Assembly (NCBI RefSeq): GCF_003121405.1
Contig: NZ_QBUY01000048.1
Location: 1-64,000 of the forward strand
Reading direction: 5' to 3'
From: Paraburkholderia sp. C35
GTDB taxonomy: Bacteria > Pseudomonadota > Gammaproteobacteria > Burkholderiales > Burkholderiaceae
Length of the DNA: 64,000 nucleotides
Position 1 is the stretch's first letter; each line of letters opens with the position of its first letter. Under the pieces are notes generated by a model. It did not search any database. It was not told the DNA's origin and worked only from the letters and a program-made list of their open reading frames with translations. Below, in pieces: positions 1-11,100 of this stretch. The position numbers and the translations under genes were made by a program.

Positions 1-108
1 GCGGTGTTAGCCCGCTTTCTTTGCTTACTTTCTTTGCGGCGGCAAAGAAAGTAAGTGCCGCCCCGCACAGGGGCAACCCAGGCAGACCACTAACAAAAAG
101 CGGATGCC
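1..108 (+). repeat. Structured repeat element, copy A (cut by window edge)
   Basis: This is one of three copies of an element of about 108 bases; the others are at 38082-38190 (opposite strand) and 38625-38739. The core is a perfect hairpin, with arms at 24-37 and 42-55 and loop GGCG. It is followed by the GC-rich block GTGCCGCCCCGCACAGGGGC and ends near GCGGATGCC at 100-108. It lies just past the 3' end of the minus-strand ABC exporter, the same relative placement as the other two copies. No coding potential is visible. The left end may continue outside the window. Confidence 0.8.
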
Positions 109-154
109 AGCAAAATCAAAAGCAAAGGCAGACCCAAAGGCAAACCCAAAACCT

Positions 155-1942
155 TCACCGCACATCAACCTCCGCCTGCATCACATGCGAAAACCCGACC
201 CCCGAATTCGCGTGTGGCACACCACGCACCTCATCCACTATAGCCCCGTTATCCAGCTTCAACACACGATCCGCCAACGAAAAATATCGATCATCATGCG
301 TAATCACCACAACAGTCTTCCCGCGCCCACGCAACTCCGGCAATAACTGCTCATAAAACACAGCCTTGAACGACGGATCCTGATCGGCAGCCCATTCATC
401 GAACAGATAAAAAGGCCGATCCTCCAGATACGCGACCACCAGCGCGAGCCGCTTGCGCTGCCCAGTCGACAGCGCGCGAGTCGAGAACGTGCCATTCTCC
501 ACTCGCACCTTATGATCCAGCGCAAGCTTGCAAAGCAACGCATTGGCCCGCGCATCAGCCGCCGCACGCGCATTGCCATTCGCATCGTCGGGATCGACAA
601 TGCCCAGCAGCGAATCGAACAGATGGAAGTCGTTGAACACCGTCGAAAAACGCTCACGATACGCCGGCCGCATCTCACGCGTGACAGGTACGCCATCCAC
701 TTCAATCACGCCGTCTTCCGGCTCGTAAAGACCTGTCAGCACTTTCGCAAGCGTCGTCTTGCCGCTGCCGTTACCACCGACGATAAACACCAGTTCGCCA
801 GGTTTAAAGCTCAGATCGATTGGCCCGATACGGAACATGCGCTCGTCACGCTCATGGAAATACGCGTGCGTGATGCCGCGCAGCGAGAGCGTATCGAATG
901 CCGCAGCTTCCGCGTTTGCAACCGGAACTGTCGGAGCCGGCAAAGCACCAGCACTCTGCGGTTCCTCGAATTCCGCCAGCACACGCTCGATGCGATCGAG
1001 CGATACGCGCGCTGCGTTGACTGTCGGCAGATTGTTCAGCAAGCCATCGAGCGGCACCAGCATGAACAGAAACACGATCACATAGCCGGCAGCCGCCTGT
1101 GCATCGGCATGCACGCCGATAGAAGGCAGAAATGTCGCTGCACCGAGAAACACATAGAACAGAAAGATGATCCAGCCTACGCCAACGGCATACGCGACGA
1201 ACGCGCGGCGCCGGTGATCGCGCACTTCAGTGATCGCCGCGCCGAGTTGTCCATCGACGAACTGCCGCGCGCGCTCGCGATGCAGCTTCAGTTCCTTCGC
1301 GCCCGCAAACAGCGAGCCGAGATAGTCGAACAGGCGGTCCTGTGCGTTGCCCGCTGCTTCCAGCGATGCAATCGCGCGGATATCGCCGATCCGGTAGCCG
1401 AGCGAGCCGATCACGATCGCGCTCAGCGCCAGCACGCAAACCGGCCACGACAGCCACGCCAGATACGCAAGACAGCCCGCGACAATCGAGCCGTGCATCA
1501 CGATGTTCGGCAGCGCGAAGAAAAGCATCGATACGTTGGTTGCGTCGTCGGTGAGGATCGATTGCACGGGCGCGGCGCCGACACGTTCGACGTCGCGCAA
1601 CTCGGCCGACGCGACGCGCGCGGCGACGTGCTCGCGCATGCGGCCCATCGTGTCCTGCGACAGCCCCGCGAACAGCACGCCCGACACGATGCGCGCAAGC
1701 AGCGCGACGAGCGCACACGCGGCAAAGCGTAATGCGAGCGGTAGATCGGCGGCAGCGGGTGCGCTCAACGCGCGGTTGAGCGTCGCGACCAGCAACACGC
1801 TCGACACGCCATTCGCCACGCATGCGACCAGCGCGAGCGCAAGCGCGCTGCGCGAGCGTCGCAAGAGTGACAACAGCAGACGGGTAGCAGGCTTGTTCGG
1901 TCGATCCGAACCAGTCATAGGCGGTGCGTTGGAAACAGTCAT
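155..1942 (-). CDS. Cyclic-peptide/siderophore exporter, fused permease-ATPase ABC transporter (OrbE/PvdE type)
   Basis: Half-transporter with an N-terminal membrane domain of about six hydrophobic segments and a C-terminal ATPase. The ATPase shows Walker A (GGNGSGKTTL), a signature replaced by LSTGQRKRLAL, and a Walker B region reading FYLFDEWAADQDP. This ATP-binding style and length fit the PvdE/SyrD cyclic-peptide transporter family, which moves NRPS siderophores or their precursors across the inner membrane. The position next to the siderophore NRPS supports that role. The frame stays open up to 2062, with other ATGs at 1993 and 1918. The start at 1942 is chosen because it lies downstream of the candidate promoter at 2000-2024 and leaves a normal N-terminus; no start has a strong Shine-Dalgarno. 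It is transcribed away from the NRPS operon, whereas the classical ornibactin cluster, as I recall it, has this gene co-directional. Confidence 0.88.
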   Translation of the reverse strand: MTVSNAPPMTGSDRPNKPATRLLLSLLRRSRSALALALVACVANGVSSVLLVATLNRALSAPAAADLPLALRFAACALVALLARIVSGVLFAGLSQDTMGRMREHVAARVASAELRDVERVGAAPVQSILTDDATNVSMLFFALPNIVMHGSIVAGCLAYLAWLSWPVCVLALSAIVIGSLGYRIGDIRAIASLEAAGNAQDRLFDYLGSLFAGAKELKLHRERARQFVDGQLGAAITEVRDHRRRAFVAYAVGVGWIIFLFYVFLGAATFLPSIGVHADAQAAAGYVIVFLFMLVPLDGLLNNLPTVNAARVSLDRIERVLAEFEEPQSAGALPAPTVPVANAEAAAFDTLSLRGITHAYFHERDERMFRIGPIDLSFKPGELVFIVGGNGSGKTTLAKVLTGLYEPEDGVIEVDGVPVTREMRPAYRERFSTVFNDFHLFDSLLGIVDPDDANGNARAAADARANALLCKLALDHKVRVENGTFSTRALSTGQRKRLALVVAYLEDRPFYLFDEWAADQDPSFKAVFYEQLLPELRGRGKTVVVITHDDRYFSLADRVLKLDNGAIVDEVRGVPHANSGVGFSHVMQAEVDVR

Positions 1943-1999
1943 CGAATGCAGGCGTGAAAGTGAATGCGCGCAAGGCGCATGAAGGGTCGTCATCGGATA

Positions 2000-2024
2000 G
2001 ACGTTTGGGCGCGGCAAAACTTTA
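2000..2024 (-). promoter_or_regulatory. Candidate iron-starvation ECF sigma promoter for the ABC exporter
   Basis: On the minus strand the sequence reads TAAAG, 16 bases, then CGTC. This matches the PvdS/OrbS-type pattern (TAAAT-N16/17-CGT) apart from one base. It mirrors the box on the other strand at 2085-2109. Transcription from here would start near 1990, which argues for a translation start at 1942 rather than 1993. Spacing and motif are read directly; use by an ECF factor is inferred. Confidence 0.6.
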
Positions 2025-2084
2025 GTTGAATCGCCGCGAGCGCGAGCAAACAAGGACTCCACAGAATTTATTCCTTCGAAGGGG

Positions 2085-2109
2085 TAAATATTTTTTCGCG
2101 CGATTCGTC
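2085..2109 (+). promoter_or_regulatory. Candidate iron-starvation ECF sigma promoter for the NRPS operon
   Basis: The sequence reads TAAAT, 16 bases, CGTC, an exact match to the iron-starvation box recognised by PvdS-type and OrbS-type sigma factors. It lies 88 bases upstream of the preferred NRPS start at 2197. No sigma factor gene is present in the window, so the cognate factor would have to be encoded elsewhere. Control by Fur through that sigma factor is the usual arrangement in such systems; I see no separate Fur box here. Confidence 0.72.
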
Positions 2110-2196
2110 ACCTGTGTGAAGCCGCCAAAACCGGGATGAGGACATACCGTGTCCCGATGCGGCGGCATAGCGGCCACGCCGAAGGACTTCACACGA

Positions 2197-5100
2197 ATGA
2201 CGATTTTTCCGACTGCCTTGCATCAGCGGCTGCGCGACCTTGCGCGCAGTGCTCCCAACGCGCCCGCGCTCGCCGCGTTCGCGCCGCATACCGTGCGCAT
2301 GTCGCGCGGCGAACTCGACGCCCGTGCGTCGCAGCTCGCGGCGGCGTTGCGCGCGCGAGGCGTGGGTGCGGAAGTGCGCGTGGGCGTGTGCATCGAGCGG
2401 TCGTGCGATCTGTTCGTCGCGTTGCTCGCGGTGTTGAAAGCAGGTGGCGTATTTGTGCCGCTCGATCCGCGTCATCCCGTGCAACGACTCGACTGGATGG
2501 TGCGCGATGCAGGGCTGCGGCACGGCATCGTCACGCGCTCCGCCGATCAAACAATGCGCGCAAGATTCGAACACTGCATCGAAGCCGATGCAATCGACAT
2601 GGCAGAGCCTGTCGACTTCGACGATGCGCAGGTCCATCCCCGCTCGGCGGCCTACATGATCTACACGTCGGGCTCGACGGGCACGCCGAAGGCCGTGGTG
2701 GTCGAGCATGGCCCGCTGGCTGCGCATTGCGATGCCGTGATCGCCGCCTATCCGATGACGGATGCGGACCGCGTGCTGCATTTTGCGTCGGTAAACTTCG
2801 ATCTCGCGCACGAGTATTGGCTCGCGCCGCTCGTGGCAGGCGCGAGCATTGCGATCACGCCGCCCGGTACGGTTGCACCCGACGCAGCATGCGCACTGGT
2901 CAAGCAGGAGCGGGTGACGATCGCTGCGTTTCCGCCGGCTTATCTGCGTGAATTTGCGCAAGCGGCGCGGCGTGAGAGTGTGCCTGCGGCACTTCGCGTG
3001 CTCGCGTTCGGCGGTGAAGCGATGCCCGGCGACGTGTTCGCCGAAATCAGGCAAACGTTTAACAACGTGCGGCTGATCAACGGCTATGGTCCGACGGAAA
3101 CCGTGATCTCGCCGATGCTATGGCCGCTCGATCCTCACGCGACATGGAATGACACGTCGTGCGCGTCGTTACCGATCGGCAGGCCGATCGGATTGCGGAC
3201 CGCGCGCGTGAGCGTGACTGCATCGGCCGAAGGTGCGGGCATCGACGACGGTTCGGCAGGCGAGTTGCTGCTGGGTGGCGCATGTCTCGCGCGCGGCTAC
3301 CACGGACGTGCCGCGCAAACGGCAGAGCGCTTCATTCCCGATGCGCACGGCGCACCCGGCTCGCGCGTCTATCGTACCGGCGATATCGCGCGACTGCGTG
3401 ACGATGGTGCGTACGACTACATGGGCCGCATCGACGATCAGGTGCAGATTCGCGGCGTGCGCGTCGAACCCGGCGAGATCGCGCAATGTCTGCGCTTGCA
3501 TCCAGGCGTGCGCGATGCGGCGGTATTGGTCGAAGAGACAGCAGGGCGCACGCAGTTGACTGCCTGCGTCACTCTCAACGAAACGAAAGCCGAAGAAGGC
3601 GCGTTGCGTGAGCATCTGTCGCGGCATTTGCCGGATGCATGGCAGCCCCATCGCTTCGCTTTGCTCGAGGCGCTGCCCTATACGTTGAACGGCAAGCTCG
3701 ACCGTGGAGCGCTTCGCGCGCAGATCGCGACGCAAACGGCGCACGCATCGTATCGCGCGCCGCAAAGCGAGACGGCGCGCAAACTCGCCGAAATCTGCCA
3801 TTCGATTCTGGGCGGCGCGCCCATCGGACTCGATGATCACTTCCATGCGCGAGGTGGCGATTCGATTGCGATCATGCGTCTGCAAGCGGCGATTCGCGCG
3901 GAACTGCGCGTGAATCTGCGACTGGACACGCTATTTGCCGATCATTCGCTCGAAGCACTCGTGGCACTCGTCGAGACGGCTGAAGTAGAAGAGCGCACAC
4001 AGTGGTTGCCCCTGAAAGCGGCAGCACGCGATTCGGCCGCAGAATTCACGGACTATCGTGCATCGTTTGCGCAGCAGCGCTTCTGGGTACTCGCGCAAAC
4101 GCGCGACGCCGGCGACGCTTATCACATTGCCGCACACTGGAACATTCGCGGATCGATTGATCGCGCAGTACTGGAAAGTGCGCTTGCACAAGTAATCGAA
4201 CGTCACGAAGCATGGCGCACAACCTTGCACGAAGACGAGAACGGCATCGTGATGCAGCGCGTGCATGCTCACATAACGGTGCCAATCCTTCACGTGGATC
4301 TGCGCAGCGTCGCTCAAGACGCGCGTAACACGCGCGCAGACGAACACGCGAACGAACACGCCACGCAGCCCTTCGATCTGCAACGCGGTCCGCTATTGCG
4401 CGCGTCGCTCGTTACCTTTGGGGATGACGAACACCGGCTGATGTTGACCGCGCATCATGCAATCAGCGACGGCTGGTCGTCGCGTTGCGCGTTTGCCGAA
4501 CTTGCGGAAGCCTACGCGGCATTGTCGGAAAGCCGCGCCGTCGGGTTGCCCGTGCTCGCCGCGCAATACGCGGATTTTGCGCAATGGCAGCGTGATTCGC
4601 TCGATGGCGCAGAGCGCGAGCGGCAATTGCGCTACTGGCGTGATGCATTGAAGGACGCACCCGCGCCGCTTGCCTTGCCCGTCGATCGCGTGACGCCGTC
4701 GGAACGCACGCTCATCGGCAAGCGCGTCTCGCGTCGTCTCGATCGGCAGACATCCGCTGCCGTGCGCGAGCTTGCAGGCAACACGCACGCTTCAACGTTC
4801 ATCGTGTTGCTGACGGCATTGCATGCATGGCTGCATCGTCTGACTGCCGCAGCGGACATCGCTATTGCAGCGCCCGTTGCGAACCGTCAACGCGCTGAAA
4901 CGGCCAACCTGCTCGGCCTGTTCATCAACACCGTTGCGTTGCGCGCACGCGTAGCGCCGCGCGCAACGTTCTCCGGGTTGCTCGCACAGGTGCGCGAGAC
5001 GACGCTGGGCGCTTACGCAAACCAAGACGTCCCTTTCGATCAGGTGATCGATGCCGTCAAGCCGCCCGTGCGGCGCGGCGAAGAATGGTTGCGTGTGAAG

Positions 5101-8100
5101 TTCGCACAGCAGTTCGTATTCGATGAACCCGTTACATTGCCTCGCGCTGTCGCGACGCTGACACCGGGCCCCGATCTCGCGGCGCGCTTCGATTTCGCGC
5201 TGGATTTCACCGACGACACGCATGGCATCGAACTGGTCGCCGCGTGGGCAACGGATTGCATCGACGATGCGACCGCCCATGCGTGGCTCGACAGTTTCGT
5301 TGCGCTGCTGACGGATAGCGTGACGAACCCGGCGTCGCAGATCGGCTCGCTTGCATGCGCGGATACGCGCGGCATGATGCTGCAAGGCCGTACTCAAGTG
5401 TTCGAGTTCACCGACGTAGTAGCTGCGTTCACGCATCACGCTAACGTCACGCCGCAACAGACGGCCGTCACCGATGCCCATCGCCAGTTGACGTTCGAAG
5501 AGCTCGACCGTGCATCGTCGCGGGCGGCACATGCGTTGATCGAACACGGCGCAGGTGCCGAGCAGGCCGTGGCGTTGTGCATCGAGCGCTCGGTCGATTT
5601 TGTGATCGCGCTGCTTGCCGTGCTGAAAGCGGGTTCGATGGCCGTGCCGCTCGATCCGGCCGCGCCGCGCGAGCGGATCGAAGCATCAATTGCGGCGTGC
5701 AATGCGCGCTGCTTGATCGTCGCTGCGAATGCGCCGCAAATCGAACCGGCTTCGCATGTAGTCTCGCTCAACACATTGGTCGATGCACAAGGCGAAGCGA
5801 CCTCCGTGACCATTGCCCCCGAACAGGCGGCGTATCTGATCTACACGTCAGGTTCGACGGGTGCGCCGAAGGGCGTGGTCATATCGCATCGTGCGCTGGC
5901 GGACTACGTTCAGGGCATGCTCGACGAACTGAAGTTTGCGCCCGGCGCGAGCATGGCGATGGTCTCGACGGTTGCGGCCGATCTTGGTCACACCACATTA
6001 TTCGGCGCGTTGTGCTCGGGACGCACGCTGCATCTGCTGCCGAAGGAGTCCGCATTCGATCCCGACCGCTTCGCCGCGACGATGCGCGAACGTTGCGTCG
6101 GCGTGCTGAAGATCGTGCCGAGCCATCTGCATGCGCTGCTCGAAGCGCAGCAGCCTGCGGACGTATTGCCGCTGCACGCGCTTGTGCTGGGCGGCGAGCC
6201 GCTGCCGTGGTTGCTCGTCGAGCGGATCGCGTCGCTGCGGCCCGCGTGCCGCGTGATCAATCACTATGGCCCGACGGAAGCGACTGTCGGCGCGCTGACG
6301 TTCGATGCGACGGCCAACAGGCCCATCACGGGCGCATCGGCTGGCGTGCCCACGGGGCGTCCGCTGCCGAACGCGCGTGCTTGTGTGCTCGATGCGGAAG
6401 GCGCGCCTGTGCCCGCGGGCGGCATCGGCGAGTTGTATCTGGGCGGCCCCGGCGTTGCGCGCGGCTATCTGGGTCGCGCCGCTGCGACGGCGGAGCGCTT
6501 TGTGCCGGACGTGAACGGCGCGCGCCTGTATCGCACGGGCGATCGCGTGCGTCTGCGCGCAGACGGTGCAATCGATTATCTGGGCCGTCTCGACGATCAG
6601 GTGAAGATACGTGGCTATCGCGTCGAGCCTGGCGAAGTGAGCGCGACGCTGCGCGCGCTCGATGGCGTCAAACAGGCGGAAACGCTGGCGATTCACGAAG
6701 CGGGCCGCGCACGTCTTGCGTCGTTTGTCGTTGTAGACGGCGCGGGTGACGAAGCCGCGCTGCGTGCGCAACTCGCCGCGCGACTGCCCGACTACATGGT
6801 GCCCGGCACGCTCACAGTGTGCGACGCTTTCCCCGTCACGGCGAACGGCAAGATCGACCGCGCGAAGCTGCGCGAGCTTGCGCAACAGCCCGTTGTGCAG
6901 GCATCAGGCGATGCGCCGCTGGAAGGCACCGAGAGCATTCTTGCTGATGTCTGGAAGGAAGTGCTCCGTGCGCCGCACGTGGGCCGCGACGACAACTTCT
7001 TCGAGCTTGGCGGCGATTCGATTCTGGCATTGCAGGTGATCGCACGCTCGCGCAAACGCGGCGTGCGCTTCACGCCGAAGCAACTGTTCGACAAGCCGAC
7101 CGTCGCGCAACTGGCGCAAGTCGCGCAAGCAGTGGCCGTTGCTGAAACGAAGGCCGCAACGCGAGCAGTACCTGACGCGGATAAGTCGCGCATCGCGTTG
7201 ACGCCTGCACAGTTGCGTTTCTTCGACCTGAAGATTCCCGCGCGTCAACACTGGAATCAGGCTGTCGAACTCCATGCGGACGAACGCTTCGATCTGGATG
7301 CGTTCGCGCAGGCATTCGGCGTCGTGCTCGCGCATCACGATGCATTCCGTCTCCGCTTCACGCAGGGCGGCGCTTCATGGACCGCGCGCTACGCAGCCAA
7401 GCCGTTCGACACACTGCCGCTCGTCGCCATCGAAGCACGCGACGAACACGACGCGCTCGCACAATTCGACGGCGTGCAGCGTAGTTTCGATCTGACGCGC
7501 GGACCGCTCGCGGGCGCGCTGGTCGCGATGCTGCCCGACGGTACGCCGCGCGTCTGGCTTGCGGTTCATCATCTGATCGTCGATGGCGTGTCGTGGCGCG
7601 TGCTGCTCGAAGACCTCGACGCGGCCTACGTCGCAGCACGCGAGAGGCGCGTTGCACGCCTTGCAGCGCCGGGCGCGAGCGCATCGGACTGGGCGCAGCG
7701 TCTCGCCAGCAACGCACTGACGCTGTTCGGCAACGAGATCCCGTACTGGAACAAGACGCAGCAGGTAAGCACCGCGCTGCCGTTCGACAACCCGCACGGC
7801 ACGGCGACCAACGCCGATGCAGCTACGATCGAATGGACCATCGACGTAACGCTCACTCACACGCTGCTCACCGACGCGAACGCCGCATGGCGCACGCAGA
7901 CCATCGATCTGCTCGTCGCGGCGCTCGCTCACACGCTGGGCGAAAGCGTCGATACCGATGCGCTGCTGATCGAACTGGAAGGCCACGGACGTGAAGCCTT
8001 GTTCGAAGACTTCGATGCCAGCCGCGCAATCGGCTGGCTGACGAGCCATTATCCCGTTGCGCTTCCCGTCGGCGCGTCGGGCACGGATACGCTCGCAGCC

Positions 8101-11100
8101 GTGAAAGACGCATTGCGCGCCGTGCCGAACAAGGGCGTCGGCTTCGGTGTGCTGCGCTATCTCGCAGACGAAGCGACGCGCGCGGCCCTCGCAGCGCTGC
8201 CGCGTCCGCGCGTGACATTCAACTATCTGGGCCAGTTCGGCGATGCAGCGAACGATCACGCGCTGGCTGCACGCTTCGGCGGCGCAGGCTGCGAACGCGA
8301 CCCTGCCGGACCGATGTCGAATGCGCTGGCGATTCACGCGCATATCGACGGCACGCGCAAGCTCAAGGTGCATTGGGTCTATAGCGCAGCGATGTTCGAC
8401 GCAGGCACTGTCGAGAAGCTCGCGCGCACTTTCGAAGCGACGTTGCGCGAGATCGCGTCGCGTTGCATCGAGCGCGTGTCGAAGCGCGGCGCGAGTGCGA
8501 CGCCCGCCGATTTCCCGCTTGCTGAGCGCGCGGGTCTCACGCAGGCGATGCTTGAGCGCCTGGAACTCGATTCGCGCTTCGTCGACGATATGTATCCGCT
8601 GTCGCCGATGCAGCAGGGCATCCTGTTCCATTCGCTGTATGCGCCCGACCGGACCACCTATGTCAATCAACTGGTCGCGACGCTGACGTCACCCGATGTC
8701 ACGCGTGTGACCGACGCGTTCAATCGCATCGTGCCGCAGCATGACATGTTGCGCACGAGCTTCTGGCACGACGCCGATGTGCCGCTGCAAATCGTGCATC
8801 GACAGGCGAAGCTGCCAGTCGCCGTGCTCGACTGGCGTGGCCGCGCGGATCAGGACGCGAGCCTCGCGCAATGGCTGGATGAAGATCGTGCACAGGGTTT
8901 CGATCTGACGCAGGCACCGTTGATGCGCGTCACGCTGATCCGCTTCAGCGAAGACGAATGGCGTTTCGTGTGGACACGTCATCATCTTTTGCTCGACGGC
9001 TGGAGCACGGCGCGCATGTTCGCCGACGTGCTGCGCGACTACATGAGCGAACGCCGCGCGCTGTCGTTCGGTCAGACGGCGCGGTTGAGGTATCGCGACT
9101 TCATCGCGTGGCTCGATGCGCGCGATCATGAAGCCGACAAGGCCTTCTGGCTGGAACGCCTTGCGCGCTTCGACGAGCCGACGCTGGTTGCGCCGAATGT
9201 ATCGGCGGAGAAGGCTGCCGCACCGAATCACACATGGCGTGCGCAGCTCGACGCGGCCACCACGACGAAGCTGACCGCGCTCGCACGCAGTCTCAAGCTG
9301 ACCGTCAATACCATCGTGCAAGGCGCGTGGGCGCTTGCGTTGCAGCGCATGACGCATCACGCGACCGTCGCATTCGGCGCGACCGTGGCGGGACGGCCCG
9401 ACGCGCTGCCTGATGTCGACAGCGTGCTCGGCCTGTTCATCAACACCTTGCCTGTGATCGCGACGCCTGCGCCGCAACGGCGCATCGCCGGGTGGCTCGC
9501 CGATCTGCAGCGCGACAACGCCGCCGACGCCGAGCACGCGCACACGCCACTGTTCGACATTCAGCGCTGGGCAGGTCAAGGTGGCGGCGCGATGTTCGAT
9601 ACGCTGGTGGTGTTCGAGAACTATCCTGTCGATCCCGCCTGGTCCGCGAACGATGAACGCGCGTTGCGCCTGTCGGACGTTCGCAGCATCGAAGCCACGG
9701 ATCTGGCTGTCACGCTTGTCGTGCAGGCGGGGGATACGCTGACGATCGATTACGGCTTCGACACAGGGCGTATCGACGCAGCGCGTGTGCAAGCGTTGCA
9801 TCGTGCATTCAACGCGAGCATCGAAGCGTTTATTGCCGATCCGCAAGCGTTGCTCGGCAGCGTGTCGATTGCGACGCATGACGATCTTGGGCAACTTGCT
9901 GAGTTCAACGACACCGCGCGCACGTGGCCAGCGGAACAGCAATTGCCGCTGCATCGTCAGTTCGAGCGTCAGGCAAGCGCGACGCCGGATGCTATCGCAC
10001 TCGACTTCATCGACGCCAGTGGCACGCGCCATCGCGTGACCTATGCGGAACTGGATGACCGCGCGAATCGTGTTGCGGGCGTGCTGCTGAACGAACGCGT
10101 GACGGCGGATAGTGTGGTGGCGCTGTGCGTCGAGCGCTCGCTGGAAATGGTGGCGGCGCTGTTTGGCGTGCTGAAAGCGGGCGCGGCCTATCTTCCTGTC
10201 GATCCCGACTATCCCGCCGAGCGCATCGCGTATCTGCTCGACGATGCGCAGCCTGCTGTCGTGCTGACTCAACGGTCGCTGCATGCACGCGTGCTCGATT
10301 CGATTCGCAATGACGGCACACGCGTGCTGTGCATTGAGGAACTCGCTGCACACGCTCCGCTTGCGGCGCAGGTTGCCGTCGAGGCGGATCAGCTTGCATA
10401 CCTGATCTATACATCGGGTTCGACAGGCAAGCCCAAGGGCGCAGGCAACACGCACCGTGCGCTGGCGAACCGCATCGCGTGGATGCAGGACGCGTACCGT
10501 CTGACGCCACAAGACGTTGTATTGCACAAGACGCCGTTTGGTTTCGATGTATCGGTGTGGGAGTTCGTGTGGCCGTTGTCGGTGGGCGCGACGCTCGCGA
10601 TTGCTGCGCCCGGCGATCATCGCGATCCCGCGCGTCTCGCGTCTGCAATCGCGGCCTTTGGTGTCACGACGCTGCACTTCGTGCCGTCGATGCTCGGCGC
10701 GTTCCTCGGTCATCTGAAAGACTTTGACGCTGCGGCACAGTGCACGAGCATCTCGCGCATCGTCGCGAGCGGGGAAGCGCTTTCGCCCGAACTGGTGGCG
10801 CGTGCACGCGCGCTGCTGCCGCAAGCGCAATTGCACAACCTGTACGGCCCGACGGAAGCGGCCATCGACGTCTCGCACTGGACGTGCACCGATGCCGATG
10901 CGCAAGCCCTGGCCGTGCCCATCGGCAAACCGATTGCGAATATCCAGTTGCATGCGCTCGATGCCTCGCTGCATCCGCTGCCGGCGGGTGCAATCGGCGA
11001 ACTGTATCTGGGTGGCGTCGGGCTGGCGCGCGGCTATCTCGGACGCGCGGCGCTGACGGCCGAGCGCTTCATACCCGATCCGTTCACGCCGGGCGCGCGG

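Noticed and set aside
2063..2196. Fur box in the exporter-NRPS gap
   Set aside because: AT-rich stretches exist but none resembles the 19-base Fur palindrome; the ECF boxes explain the iron link better.
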